A DNA stretch of 42,805 nt from DASPSR01 sp035498715 (GCA_035498715.1 DATJZV010000077.1:1-42805), one strand, 5' to 3'. Shown: positions 8,064 to 16,663, counted from the first letter of the stretch. Numbers and translations: made by a program. Notes: generated by a model from the sequence alone, not told the origin.

Positions 8064-9191
8064 CTACCTCATCCTTCGCGCCATCTCCATCCTGGCAACA
8101 AAAATGTCCGCCCTGGCAAGCAGGCAGAAACTGAACCGTTCTTTGAGTTTCTGAAGCATCGGCCGCTTTTTCCAGTCTTCGAAATTGATGCGCACGGCTC
8201 TTTTCAGATCGTCCTCAAAATCAGCACGCGCCTTGGCTGCAAGCATGGGATCGGTGACGACCGCCACGAGCTCGTAGTTTATCTTTCCGCTCCGGATATC
8301 GAGGTTCGCGGAGCCGGCAATCACGGTATCGTCGGCGATCGCCAGCTTGGCATGCATCATCGTCGGTGTGTATTCCCAAACCTCTGCCCCTGCCCGCAGT
8401 AATCTGCCGTAGAGGCCTCTCGCGGCCCAGCGCGCCATCGGCACATCGGTCTTCATCGGAAATAGAAAGCGGACGTGCACACCGCGCTTGACCGCCCGTT
8501 TGAACGCCCGCATCAGCCTGCCGTGCGGGTAGAAATAGCTCATGGCGAGATCGATGCTTTTCTCTGCGTCATGAATTACGTGCTGGTAAGCCCGACGCAC
8601 CGGGCGCATAGGGTTTTCCGGCCCGCTCTCGAGAAACCGCAGACCTGCGCCGACAATGCTCTGCCTGCCATGGACGCGGCGGAACCGGAGGATCAGTCTG
8701 CGGAGCGGCGAATCGGCCAGTCTCCACATCCTCATAAAAGAGCGTCGGAGCCGCGCTGCTTCCGGGCCCAAAATCTCAAGGGTATTATCTCTCCAGGGCT
8801 CCTCTTCACCGGAGCCGAGAAAATATTCGTCTGCGATGTTCATGCCACCGACATAAGCGATGCAGTCATCGATGAGCAGCAGCTTTCGATGGTCTCGGAA
8901 CGGGAATAGTCCCTTCGAAAAAGGCCAGAACCGGCGAACCGTGCCGCCAGCATCACAGAGGTCGTCCCAGAAGGCGTCTGGCAAGCTCCTTGAGCCCCAT
9001 CCATCCACCAGAACCATGACACGGATCCCCCTCCGGGCAGCTTTCACGAGATGTGCTCGAAACTCTCTGCCCGTATCGTCGTCTGCAAAGATGTACATCT
9101 CAAAGGCGACGCTTGACGTGGCACGGTCAACAGCTCCGAACATTGCGGGAAAGGCTTCGATACCGTTTTTCAGCAAACGAATGGTGGCCAT
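8064..9191 (-). CDS. Cardiolipin synthase-like phospholipase D protein (ClsB type)
   Basis: Transfers phosphatidyl groups to make cardiolipin from phosphatidylglycerol at the inner membrane; 375 residues from my start. Two HKD catalytic motifs are visible: HRKLLLIDD in the N-terminal half and HAKLAIADD in the C-terminal half. The N-terminal alignment (LLKNGIEAFPAMF, then FADDDTGREF and LVDGWGS) resembles ClsB, which lacks the N-terminal membrane helices of ClsA. The start is uncertain. ATG 9191 fits the family length, while ATG 9272, 5 nt after the OsmC stop, would add 27 unremarkable residues. Neither has a Shine-Dalgarno. Co-transcription with OsmC is likely. Confidence 0.88.
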   Translation of the reverse strand: MATIRLLKNGIEAFPAMFGAVDRATSSVAFEMYIFADDDTGREFRAHLVKAARRGIRVMVLVDGWGSRSLPDAFWDDLCDAGGTVRRFWPFSKGLFPFRDHRKLLLIDDCIAYVGGMNIADEYFLGSGEEEPWRDNTLEILGPEAARLRRSFMRMWRLADSPLRRLILRFRRVHGRQSIVGAGLRFLESGPENPMRPVRRAYQHVIHDAEKSIDLAMSYFYPHGRLMRAFKRAVKRGVHVRFLFPMKTDVPMARWAARGLYGRLLRAGAEVWEYTPTMMHAKLAIADDTVIAGSANLDIRSGKINYELVAVVTDPMLAAKARADFEDDLKRAVRINFEDWKKRPMLQKLKERFSFCLLARADIFVARMEMARRMR

Positions 9192-9277
9192 GGAACAAAT
9201 CAAAATGTACAATGATGGGAAAAGATCAACTAAAAAACCTTTATCTGAAATTTCACTCGTTGCATACTGCATTCATG

Positions 9278-9751
9278 CTATGCATTCTCGAACGTGTAAT
9301 CCACCTTCACCTTCATGTCTTTCCTGAGCGAATGATATACCGAGCAATACTTCTCCTGCGAGAGGGAGATGGCCCGTTCGATCTTTTTGGCCGTCAGCCC
9401 CGCGCCGGTCACGTTGATGATCATTTCGATGGAAGTATAGTACTGCGGCGGCGTGGGGTTTCTCTCACCCACGATATCCATCTTGTACGATTTTATCTCG
9501 CATTTCATTTTTTTCAGGAACGACACCATGTCGATCCCCATGCATCCCGCCACGCTCAGAAGGAGCGTTTCCGTCGGAGAACAGCCCCACTGCTGCTGCG
9601 CGTCGTATTCAACCTCGTATCCCCGGTTCGTGCGGCCGATGAAGATCAATTCCTTGTCCCACGTGAGGGTCGCCTTGTTCACCTGAGATATCTTCGACTT
9701 ATACGCGTCAAGCGTTTCTGCTAATTCCTTAATTTCTTTTTCTTCAGACAT
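9278..9751 (-). CDS. OsmC/Ohr-family peroxidase
   Basis: A cytosolic thiol peroxidase of the OsmC superfamily that reduces organic hydroperoxides; 157 residues. The two redox cysteines expected in the family are present: C70 (VAGCMG) and C136 (KYCSVYH). The fold's N-terminal strands (ATLTWDKELIFIGRT) and the conserved GCSPTETLL segment are also seen. AAGGAG lies 8 nt before the ATG. It heads a minus-strand run with the cardiolipin synthase-like gene. Whether it belongs to the OsmC or YhfA-type subgroup cannot be settled by eye. Confidence 0.93.
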   Translation of the reverse strand: MSEEKEIKELAETLDAYKSKISQVNKATLTWDKELIFIGRTNRGYEVEYDAQQQWGCSPTETLLLSVAGCMGIDMVSFLKKMKCEIKSYKMDIVGERNPTPPQYYTSIEMIINVTGAGLTAKKIERAISLSQEKYCSVYHSLRKDMKVKVDYTFENA

Positions 9752-9844
9752 GCGTTACTCCTTAAAATTTAATTTCGCATACCAATATCAAAAGTTCCAA
9801 TAATGGTAAAGACACATGGAGAATACCCCGTTCCGCGTTATAAG

Positions 9845-10186
9845 TCATTTGGCATGAGGACGCTGCTCTTTGCGCTTTTCCGCGAGTTGTCTTTTCGCCT
9901 CTTCTTCCTGCCCGGCCTCAACTTTGAGAACATACGTCTTGATTGCCGCGGGCTCCATACCAAGGGAAAAGGAATCATAGGTGGCGCGTATACCCCTCGA
10001 ACCGAGGTAGGCCACCAGGTTCAACATGAGGGAATCGTCATATCCTGAACCCGTATCACCACGCAACACTTCTACGTATTCAATATCTTCTGCAGAGGCA
10101 GGATCGTCCGGAGATCCCTGCTTCCAGACATCACCGTATTCCCACCCCTCTTCGTCGGCATTTTCGTTGTTACGCTTCATCGCCAC
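9845..10186 (-). CDS. Small acidic protein, DUF2007-like, unknown function
   Basis: A 113-residue soluble protein. An acidic N-terminal tail (about 1-35) is followed by one alpha/beta unit resembling DUF2007 (putative signal-transducing) domains: EVLRGDTG, a helix with LMLNLVAYLGSRGIRATYDS, and YVLKVEAGQEEEAKRQL. No catalytic motif is seen. A sigma70 promoter lies directly upstream and its -10 ends 5 nt before the GTG at 10186, so I keep that GTG as the likely leaderless start; ATG 10180 is the alternative. The DUF2007 match is by pattern only. Confidence 0.65.
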   Translation of the reverse strand: MAMKRNNENADEEGWEYGDVWKQGSPDDPASAEDIEYVEVLRGDTGSGYDDSLMLNLVAYLGSRGIRATYDSFSLGMEPAAIKTYVLKVEAGQEEEAKRQLAEKRKEQRPHAK

Positions 10187-10191
10187 ATTGA

Positions 10192-10220
10192 ATATTAATT
10201 GAGAGACTGGACACTGTCAA
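10192..10220 (-). promoter_or_regulatory. Promoter of the DUF2007-like gene, leaderless spacing
   Basis: Read on the minus strand: TTGACA (10220-10215), 17 nt, TAATAT (10197-10192), then 5 nt to GTG. Transcription should begin at or within the start codon. No Shine-Dalgarno is present. Confidence 0.7.
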
Positions 10221-10256
10221 TTAAAAAATCCATACAGGAAAGCTTCAACAGCGCGG

Positions 10257-10285
10257 TTGACAAGCATGCGGGAGTTGGATATCAT
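10257..10285 (+). promoter_or_regulatory. Promoter of a small membrane protein, leaderless spacing
   Basis: TTGACA (10257-10262), 17 nt, TATCAT (10280-10285), 6 nt, then the ATG at 10292. The predicted transcription start is the A of the ATG. This also decides the start of the gene. Confidence 0.7.
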
Positions 10286-10291
10286 GGCTGC

Positions 10292-10486
10292 ATGATCGAG
10301 ACGTTTTGTTTATTCTTCGGACTAGGCTTCAGTGTTCTTGTCTATTTCCGATCAATCAGAACCGTCGACGTACCGCCCGTAAAAAAAGCATTCTATGCCT
10401 TTTTTACTTTCATCGGGATAACCGGCACGATCTTCCTGTTCGGTATCCTTGTTGCCAATACTCTCCGTAAACTGCATGTACTTTAG
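10292..10486 (+). CDS. Small two-helix membrane protein, unknown function
   Basis: A 64-residue protein with two predicted membrane helices: about residues 3-19 (FCLFFGLGFSVLVYF) and 32-54 (AFFTFIGITGTIFLFGILVA), joined by a short polar loop and ending in a basic tail. The open frame extends upstream to 10199, but the promoter at 10257-10285 places transcription at the ATG 10292, making that the probable start. No homologue is recognised. It stands alone, convergent with the HEAT-repeat gene. Confidence 0.55.
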   Translation: MIETFCLFFGLGFSVLVYFRSIRTVDVPPVKKAFYAFFTFIGITGTIFLFGILVANTLRKLHVL

Positions 10487-10524
10487 AGAGCCCGCCATGG
10501 CATCTTCGTCCTGTGCGTCCGTTT

Positions 10525-10932
10525 TCAACCGATCTGCGCAAGGGCATCGCTCGCCACCTCGCGGACGCTGAGATTGCTGTCATGCAAACATGCCACCAGT
10601 GCTTCCCGCGCTGACTCGTCCTTGATGATTCCGAGCACATAAGCGGCATCACCGCGTATGGTGGGGTTCCCGTGTTTTAGCAGCGCGATGATCCCCGGTA
10701 CGGCATTCCTCAACTCCGCCACGTACTCACCGGATAGTTCTTCTACGAGCGCCGTTGCGCCGAGTCTGACCCGCAAGCTCTCGTCACCCAGCATATCGGG
10801 AACAAACCGGCAGAGGGACATGTCCTGCTTGAACAGTGCGATAATATTGTCAAGAAAACCCTTGCCCATGTATTCAACGAGCATCTCTTTTATTTCGCTA
10901 TCCTGCATGGAGAAAACGGGGATTTTGTCCAT
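10525..10932 (-). CDS. HEAT-repeat protein at the end of the V-ATPase operon
   Basis: A 135-residue helical protein with two to three HEAT/PBS-lyase-like repeats in its second half: LRVRLGATALVEELS, PTIRGDAAYVLGIIKDES and LSVREVASDALAQIG, each with the conserved Arg and Ala-rich helix. HEAT repeats act as protein-binding scaffolds. It begins 4 nt after the ntpD stop with no promoter between, so it is the last gene of the ATPase operon; an assembly or regulatory role is possible but is inference. The call of the repeats is good; the function is unknown. Confidence 0.8.
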   Translation of the reverse strand: MDKIPVFSMQDSEIKEMLVEYMGKGFLDNIIALFKQDMSLCRFVPDMLGDESLRVRLGATALVEELSGEYVAELRNAVPGIIALLKHGNPTIRGDAAYVLGIIKDESAREALVACLHDSNLSVREVASDALAQIG

Positions 10933-10936
10933 TATA

Positions 10937-11587
10937 TCACAGGGGGGCGGTCGCCGGGGATTGCTTCTGAGCGGTCAGTATGCTCTTGACTCTCTTGAGA
11001 CGATAGAACGCTTCCCGTTCCCGTTCACCGATGTACTGTGCAATGGTCTTGATCTGGGCTTTCAGTCCCGGGAGCACCATCTCTTCAAGCACTTTGATCC
11101 GCCTCGTGGTGCGGAGGATCTCTTCTCCAAGTCTCTTCAACTTGCTCTCATACTGCGCTATTTGAAGCATGGATTCGAGCAGTTTTTCAAAAAGTGTGGT
11201 GCCTTCTTCGAGATGGGGTGTGGTGGAGAACTCATCATACCCGCGTTCGTCCGGGTCTCTGACCGGGGCATCATGGAAAGCGATATCCTTGTAACGCAAT
11301 CCCCAGATGCTCTGTTCGGTCACATCGATCTTGAATTCACGCTCTGTCGCGACAACGATCGATTCTATACTGTCCTTCCCTTCGTGTCCGAGCGACAGTG
11401 CAAGTTCGCGCAGTGCCTTGCCGTATGCCTGTCGGATATCTTCCCGTGACCTGAGGAACGGCAGGGTGGCCGCAAGAAATTCCTTGATCAATGCCTGTTT
11501 CCTGGCCTTGAGGATCCCGATGCTGTTTACCACCGACCGGGATTTTTCCTTGAGCAACAGGAGATTCGTTCGTGTAGGATGAATCAT
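10937..11587 (-). CDS. ntpD: V/A-type ATPase subunit D (central stalk)
   Basis: The rotor shaft that turns inside the A3B3 head; 216 residues, normal length. Seen: the family N-terminus (PTRTNLLLLKEKSRSV, GILKARKQALIKEF), long N- and C-terminal coiled-coil helices, and the C-terminal RRIKVLEEMVLPGLK segment typical of subunit D. It is separated from ntpB by 154 nt that hold a possible 44-codon gene, and followed 4 nt later by the HEAT-repeat gene. The cytosolic stalk role follows from the family. Confidence 0.95.
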   Translation of the reverse strand: MIHPTRTNLLLLKEKSRSVVNSIGILKARKQALIKEFLAATLPFLRSREDIRQAYGKALRELALSLGHEGKDSIESIVVATEREFKIDVTEQSIWGLRYKDIAFHDAPVRDPDERGYDEFSTTPHLEEGTTLFEKLLESMLQIAQYESKLKRLGEEILRTTRRIKVLEEMVLPGLKAQIKTIAQYIGEREREAFYRLKRVKSILTAQKQSPATAPL

Positions 11588-11599
11588 ATCAGTGTGCCT

Positions 11600-11734
11600 T
11601 TAGTTCACGGTTTTCTCCGGCCGTGGTATCCTCGTTACGGTGACGGAGACCCCTGACACGGTGAGCGCTGCGCCAAGGAGAGCCGCGCCACAAAAACGAT
11701 TTTCATAGAGAACCGTGACACTGTTCCCGGACAA
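11600..11734 (-). CDS. Putative 44-residue protein between ntpB and ntpD
   Basis: A TTG-started frame that begins 8 nt after the ntpB stop and ends 13 nt before the ntpD ATG, so it fills the only unusually large gap in the core ATPase genes. The product (starting MSGNSVTVLYENRFCG) has a small-residue-rich hydrophobic middle (GAALLGAALTVSG) and a basic end (RIPRPEKTVN). A GAGGT lies about 14 nt upstream, too far to be ideal. No homologue is recognised. Position and composition favour a real gene; the weak start argues against. It could be an untranslated spacer. Confidence 0.4.
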   Translation of the reverse strand: MSGNSVTVLYENRFCGAALLGAALTVSGVSVTVTRIPRPEKTVN

Positions 11735-11741
11735 CTATAGA

Positions 11742-13070
11742 TCATTTTACCTCAAGTGAGAACCTCTTCATAAGATCCAGGCCTGCATCGAGCGTTTCGG
11801 ACACGGTGCGCCTTGCCATTCCCTGGCCCACGAAATCTCTCTCGAAGGCATCTGCAAAGTCGAGCATGAGGATATCGGCCTTGGTCATGCCGTCTCGTCC
11901 GACGATCGCCTCGAGCCTCCGGAGATCGCGGCCTTTGGCGTAGTACTTATAGAGATGGTTCGAGACCTTGCGATGGTCAGCGCGGGTGCGCCCTTCGCCG
12001 ATGCCCTTCTGCATGAGCCGCGACAGGCTTGGAAGCACATCAACGGGTGGAAAGATGCTTTTCTGATGCAGTTCCCGTGAGAGCACAATCTGACCTTCGG
12101 TGATGTAGCCCGTGAGGTCCGGGATAGGATGAGTAATATCGTCCTCGGGCATGGTGAGCACTGGCAACATGGTGACGGACCCTTCGAGGCCGTAGACCCG
12201 ACCGGCCCGCTCATATAACGAAGCAAGGTCGGAGTACATGTACCCCGGATATCCGCGCCTCCCCGGGAGTTCTTCGCGGGACGTCGATATCTCACGCAGG
12301 GCATCGCAGTAGTTCGTCATGTCCGTGATGATCACGAGGATGTCCATACCTTTCTCGAAGGCGAGGTATTCGGCCACGGTGAGCGCGAACCGAGGGGCAA
12401 GGATCCTCTCCATCACCGGCTCATCGGCCATGTTCACGAATGCAACAAACCCCGTCTTCATCTCCTCGAGCACATTCAGGTAATGGGAATACTCATGGAA
12501 TGTGAGACCGAGGGCGGCGAATACGACGATGAACCTTTTTGCGCTGTCCGCGAGGCGTGCGTTCTTCAGGATTGACCCGACAACCTCTTTGGACGGCAGG
12601 CCCGAGGAGGAAAACACCGGAAGTTTCTGCCCCCGGACGAGGGTATTCAGGCCATCGATGGTTGAGAACCCGGTCTCGATGAAGTCCTCGGGCCGTGCGC
12701 GGGCCGATGGATTCATGGGAACGCCGGTGATGGGTGTCCACTTCTCGGGAATGAACATGGGTATGCCGTCCTTCGGCACGAAGGAGCCGTTGAAGATCCG
12801 CCCGACGATGTCCGGCGACAGGGGGACCTTCTTTATCGCGTCGGTGAATACCACCGAGGTACGCTCGATATCGAGCCCCTGCGTCGAGCCATAGACCTCG
12901 ACCATCACCGTGTTCCCGTCGATCTCGAGCACCTCGGCTTCCAGTTCCCTGCCGTCGGGAGTGTTAACGATCACAGCCTCGCCGATCCTCGCGCTGAAAA
13001 CGTCCTCCACGAACAGAAGCGGCCCTGCTACGGTTGACAATGTACGGTATGTATGTTCTGATAGTCGCAT
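11742..13070 (-). CDS. ntpB: V/A-type ATPase subunit B
   Basis: The non-catalytic nucleotide-binding subunit of the hexameric head; 442 residues, slightly short for the family (about 460). Seen: an N-terminal beta-barrel (TVAGPLLFVEDVFSARIGEAV), the degenerate P-loop region LPVFSSSGLPSKEV in place of a Walker A motif, ADEPVMERI, TDMTNYCDALREISTSREE and GRRGYPGYMYSDL, all hallmarks of subunit B. GAGGT lies 5 nt before the ATG. It follows ntpA after a 76-nt gap containing an inverted repeat. No defects are seen. Confidence 0.97.
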   Translation of the reverse strand: MRLSEHTYRTLSTVAGPLLFVEDVFSARIGEAVIVNTPDGRELEAEVLEIDGNTVMVEVYGSTQGLDIERTSVVFTDAIKKVPLSPDIVGRIFNGSFVPKDGIPMFIPEKWTPITGVPMNPSARARPEDFIETGFSTIDGLNTLVRGQKLPVFSSSGLPSKEVVGSILKNARLADSAKRFIVVFAALGLTFHEYSHYLNVLEEMKTGFVAFVNMADEPVMERILAPRFALTVAEYLAFEKGMDILVIITDMTNYCDALREISTSREELPGRRGYPGYMYSDLASLYERAGRVYGLEGSVTMLPVLTMPEDDITHPIPDLTGYITEGQIVLSRELHQKSIFPPVDVLPSLSRLMQKGIGEGRTRADHRKVSNHLYKYYAKGRDLRRLEAIVGRDGMTKADILMLDFADAFERDFVGQGMARRTVSETLDAGLDLMKRFSLEVK

Positions 13071-13078
13071 GGAGTACC

Positions 13079-13114
13079 TCAGAAGTCAGGAGCCAGAATC
13101 AATCTGCCTTCTGA
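13079..13114. repeat. Inverted repeat in the ntpA-ntpB gap
   Basis: TCAGAAG (13079-13085) and CTTCTGA (13108-13114) form a perfect 7-bp stem with a 22-nt loop, ending just upstream of the ntpB Shine-Dalgarno. The surrounding CAGAA/TCTG-rich sequence looks like low-complexity intergenic DNA. Confidence 0.4.
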
Positions 13115-13146
13115 CCTTTCAATTCAATCATCATTTCCCATCAGCA

Positions 13147-14778
13147 TCATGCACCCTTCAACGCTTCGTCAAGGTTCATTCCCTGCTTCAGTTGTTCTAT
13201 GGCCCCGTCGTAGAAACGCAGGATGCCCTTAACCATGCCGACGGTTTTGTCCGGTGGCGAAAATGCGTCTTCGCTGTAGGCATTCTGCTGGAGGACTTCA
13301 GTCCGAAGCCGCTCTGCCACGTGCATGAGCAAGCGGTCCGTGTCCTGCAGTCCCTCTGCCCCGACGATCTCCGCCACTTCCCGGAGCGTTTCCTCTTCCT
13401 GCAGGATCTGCCGGCAACGCTGGAGCAGTTTCGCCCAATCGGGATCTACCTTCTGGTGATAATGTTCGGCAGCGTCTTTCCCGTAGAGGGAATAGCTCTG
13501 GAACCAGTTGATGGCCGGGAAGTGCCGTCCGTGCGCCAGGGATGTGTCGAGCATGAGGAAAACGCCGGTCGTCCTGAGGCATGCCTGGGTGACCGGCTCG
13601 GTGAAGTCGCCGCCGGGAGGTGAAACAGACAGGAGCATGCTGAGTGATCCGATCTTGCCGTTCATCGTCTCGACCACACCGGCGCGCTCCATGAACCCGG
13701 ACAGGCGTGAAGCAAGGTACGTGGGATATCCTTCCTCGCCGGGCATCTCTTCAAGGGACGCGGATATCTCCCGCAGGGCCTCTGCCCAGCGCGAAAGGCT
13801 GTCAGCGAGGAACAGGACGTGATACCCCATGTCCCGGTAGTATTCCGCCATTGTGACCGCAGTGTAGATCGAGGCTTCGCGCGCAGCAACCGGCATGTTC
13901 GAGGTGTTGACCACGAGGACGGTCCTTTCCCGCAGCGGCCGCTTGGTCCACGGATCCTGCAGTTCCCCGAACTCGGCGATCATGTCGGCCATCTCGTTGC
14001 CGCGTTCGCCACACCCGACATACACGACGATGTCAACATCTGCAAACTTCGCCACAGCCTGCTCAAGAATGGTCTTGCCCGTCCCGAACCCCCCCGGGAT
14101 GATCGCAGTGCCTCCCCGCGCCAGGGGGAACAGGAAGTCGATGCTCCGCTGCCCGGTCACCAGCGGTTCGGCCGGGGCGAACTTTTTCCGGTAAGGCCGC
14201 GCGAGCCGTACGGGCCACTCGTGGCATCCCGGGATCTCCTGGCCATCCTCAAATTCCCCGAGAGGCTCGTTCAGGCTTATGTCAGCGCCGGCAGCGACGC
14301 TAGCGACCGTTTTCCCCGCTTCTGCTCCGCACATGATATAATGCTTGAAAGCGCCCTCATCAACGGAACCCATTATGGTCCCGAAGGACGGCGTGTCCCC
14401 TTTTTTCAGGAAAGGCGTGAACTCCCACCGGCGCATGTAATCAAGGGCATAGATCTCCTTGCCTCCGGTAATAAAAGGCCCCATATCCTCCTTCAGCCGT
14501 TCGAGAGGCCTCTGAAGACCATCAAACATCCCGCCCAGAAGCCCCGGCCCGAGCCGGACCGTAAGCGGCATGCCTACGCCCTTGACCGGTTCTCCCACGG
14601 CAAGGCCGCGCGTATCTTCATAAATCTGGACCACGGTCCTGTCCTGCTCGATCCGCACGACTTCACCCGTCAGCATTGCGTTGCCCACGTAGACCCGTTC
14701 ATAGAGTTTAAGTCCTTTGAGGTCAACCACCACCGTCGGTCCTGATATGCCCTGTATCTTACCGCTCATGCCGTTCAT
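13147..14778 (-). CDS. ntpA: V/A-type ATPase catalytic subunit A
   Basis: Hydrolyses or makes ATP at the A/B interface; 543 residues, somewhat below the usual 575-600. Seen: the beta-barrel (GKIQGISGPTVVV), the A-subunit-specific bulge region (about 110-180), Walker A GGFGTGKT at 229-236, the catalytic GERGNEM motif, LADSLSRWAEALREIS and EEGYPTYLASRL. Archaeal-type subunits usually have GPFGSGKT, so the P-loop has two substitutions but keeps the essential Gly-Lys-Thr. Its ATG overlaps the ntpG stop as ATGA, which indicates coupling. No frameshift is visible. Confidence 0.97.
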   Translation of the reverse strand: MNGMSGKIQGISGPTVVVDLKGLKLYERVYVGNAMLTGEVVRIEQDRTVVQIYEDTRGLAVGEPVKGVGMPLTVRLGPGLLGGMFDGLQRPLERLKEDMGPFITGGKEIYALDYMRRWEFTPFLKKGDTPSFGTIMGSVDEGAFKHYIMCGAEAGKTVASVAAGADISLNEPLGEFEDGQEIPGCHEWPVRLARPYRKKFAPAEPLVTGQRSIDFLFPLARGGTAIIPGGFGTGKTILEQAVAKFADVDIVVYVGCGERGNEMADMIAEFGELQDPWTKRPLRERTVLVVNTSNMPVAAREASIYTAVTMAEYYRDMGYHVLFLADSLSRWAEALREISASLEEMPGEEGYPTYLASRLSGFMERAGVVETMNGKIGSLSMLLSVSPPGGDFTEPVTQACLRTTGVFLMLDTSLAHGRHFPAINWFQSYSLYGKDAAEHYHQKVDPDWAKLLQRCRQILQEEETLREVAEIVGAEGLQDTDRLLMHVAERLRTEVLQQNAYSEDAFSPPDKTVGMVKGILRFYDGAIEQLKQGMNLDEALKGA

Positions 14779-15095
14779 AATTTAAGCCTCACGTGATATC
14801 CGATCGCGCGCCTGATCAGACGCGCCGCATAATCTTCGATCTCGGCCGGGGGCTTCACGGGTGACGGGAGGACGAGGAGTATCCCTTGCCAACCTTGTTC
14901 AAGCTCATGCAACCGCTCCTCGGTCACGCCGTTGATCATGCGCTCATCAATGATGACCAGCCCGTTATCGGGATCGGCCATGATGTTCTTCAGCGTCTCT
15001 TCGAGGTCGTGCGGCTCCGCCACATATTGCGGGATGCCGACCAGGCTGAATCCGTACTTTGAATCAGAAGGTGTTATGACGGCAATCTTCTTCAA
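14775..15095 (-). CDS. ntpG: V/A-type ATPase subunit F
   Basis: A small Rossmann-like central-stalk subunit that binds subunit D; 106 residues, normal length. Seen: KKIAVITPSDSKYGFSLVGI at the N-terminus, the acidic VIIDERMING strand-loop, and a C-terminal VLPSPVKPP segment. I choose TTG 15095 because the family begins there, GGAG lies upstream, and the TTG overlaps the ntpC stop as TTGA. An open extension to 15179 reads into ntpC and looks non-coding. The symbol follows Enterococcus naming, where ntpG is subunit F. Confidence 0.9.
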   Translation of the reverse strand: MKKIAVITPSDSKYGFSLVGIPQYVAEPHDLEETLKNIMADPDNGLVIIDERMINGVTEERLHELEQGWQGILLVLPSPVKPPAEIEDYAARLIRRAIGYHVRLKL

Positions 15096-16090
15096 TGTAC
15101 CAGCTCCGCCGTAACAATGTCGCGTTCCAGGTCCTTTCCGTAGAACAGGACACCAAGGTTCATTGCCTCTATCGAGCACCGCCAGAGGTAATCCATGATC
15201 GGTTCGGCCCCGAAGGGATGCTTTCCCCTCTTCCGTAAAAACTGCGTGATCCCTTTATATAGAGAGATCTCTATAAGCGTGGGACTTGGCGTATCTACTT
15301 TTATCCCCGTGAGCTCCCGGATCAGGATAGTAACAGCGAAGATATCATCTTTTTTGATGATCTCCTTGAACCTGGCCACGGCAATGCTGCCGCCCGGGAT
15401 GAAGACCGGCGCTCTATTGCTATTCAGTCGCTGATATTTAAACAGGCTCATGACGTTCCGCGAATCGATGATACGGGAGAAAAGATCACGTATCAGAGGA
15501 TTCAGGTCCGTACCCATGGTATGAACCAGATATGTATTCGTCATTTGTTGCTCGACCCCGCGCAAGCCTTCTTCATCCAGGAGTCCCGTAAGCCCTCCGA
15601 AATCCGGCGAAACAGTTCGAAAGATGCGCTCAATTCCTGCAATAGCGGTGGAAATGTCCGCACTTGTTGCAAGAACCGTCTTGATCTCCTCCGAGAGCAG
15701 ACTGGCGGCAAGGAGTTCATCCGTCCTCCACGAGCTCTTTTCCTTCAAGTGCCGGAGACAGATAAAGATCGTCCTGAGTTCCGTGTACAGGAAGAATGGG
15801 TAGAATATGCGACGCAGCGTTCCATTCATCTGGACATATACCCACCGATATTCCTGGACAAGATACTTCCAGACAGCATCCGGAGATTTAACGGTTATGA
15901 GACCCCGGTACCGCAAGGAGGAAAGGGATTCAAGCGGAGCGGCATCGTATACGAGGGACCGCCAGTCCCTGATCAGCTGTCCTCTCCTGCCCTTGATCCT
16001 TGACAGGAGATAGTCCGTCGGATACCCTCTGTCCTCCGGATACTCAAGGAGGTCCATATGGCGCTTCTTCATCTGGACAAAGACACTCAC
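15092..16090 (-). CDS. ntpC: V/A-type ATPase subunit C (d/AC39 type)
   Basis: The socket that joins the central stalk to the membrane c-ring; 332 residues, typical. Seen: an all-helical protein with the AC39 pattern of three similar bundles, DYLLSRIKGRRGQL near the start, RIIDSRNVMSLFKYQRL in the middle, and FIPGGSIAVARFKEII after it. The start is GTG 16090, overlapping the ntpE stop as GTGA, with AGAGGA upstream. It is known to lack catalytic residues. Confidence 0.93.
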   Translation of the reverse strand: MSVFVQMKKRHMDLLEYPEDRGYPTDYLLSRIKGRRGQLIRDWRSLVYDAAPLESLSSLRYRGLITVKSPDAVWKYLVQEYRWVYVQMNGTLRRIFYPFFLYTELRTIFICLRHLKEKSSWRTDELLAASLLSEEIKTVLATSADISTAIAGIERIFRTVSPDFGGLTGLLDEEGLRGVEQQMTNTYLVHTMGTDLNPLIRDLFSRIIDSRNVMSLFKYQRLNSNRAPVFIPGGSIAVARFKEIIKKDDIFAVTILIRELTGIKVDTPSPTLIEISLYKGITQFLRKRGKHPFGAEPIMDYLWRCSIEAMNLGVLFYGKDLERDIVTAELVH

Positions 16091-16662
16091 GGTCTTTCCT
16101 CTACAACGTCATAGATTTTTTTGAGCAGTTCGGGAAGCATATCCACCCACGCCCTCTCGAGCCTCTTCTCGAACGTATTGATGACCCTGATCTTCCCTCC
16201 GTCGGTCATCACGTCCACTCCGCCCGCGATGGACGTGTCCGGAATTATATCGGCACCGGTAAAGATACTTTTTGCAAGTCCCGCGTCCTCGGGGTTCACC
16301 CGCACCTTCTTCCATTCAAGGGGTGGAAGCTCCCGGACCATTTTTCCGAATACCTCACGGTAATCAGCACCTCTCAACCTCGGCAGGGAGGACAAGGCGA
16401 CAGAAAAAAGACGTTCCGATAGCGCCTTTTCGGCCTTAAGAAGGAATGTTCGCGAGCGGTTCTTCGCCTCGGAAACGGCGGCCACCTGAGCAGCCATGAC
16501 CGCCAGCGACTCCGCCCGTGAACAGTTTTCGCGGAGCTGATCGAGCTTGTGGGTGGCCTCTTCCCTGACCTTTTCCGCCTCGCCCTCCGTCTCTCGCCAG
16601 ATCAGCTTGATCCTCTCGTCAGCCGCTCTCCGGAGCGATTCGATTAACTCTTTGCTTCCCAT
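16087..16662 (-). CDS. ntpE: V/A-type ATPase subunit E (peripheral stalk)
   Basis: A 191-residue stator subunit. The N-terminal half is a charged coiled coil (about 1-95, with the run IWRETEGEAEKVREEATHKL) that pairs with the H/G subunit in the peripheral stalk. The C-terminal globular half holds the conserved GGVDVMTDGGKIRVINTFE strand and ERAWVDMLPELLKKIY. It starts 1 nt after the ntpK stop and overlaps ntpC at its own end, so it is tightly coupled on both sides. Confidence 0.94.
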   Translation of the reverse strand: MGSKELIESLRRAADERIKLIWRETEGEAEKVREEATHKLDQLRENCSRAESLAVMAAQVAAVSEAKNRSRTFLLKAEKALSERLFSVALSSLPRLRGADYREVFGKMVRELPPLEWKKVRVNPEDAGLAKSIFTGADIIPDTSIAGGVDVMTDGGKIRVINTFEKRLERAWVDMLPELLKKIYDVVEERP

Positions 16663-16663
16663 A

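Noticed and set aside
13819..14745. Plus-strand open frame (308 codons) opposite ntpA.
   Set aside because: Antisense to the conserved catalytic subunit, with no recognisable motif.
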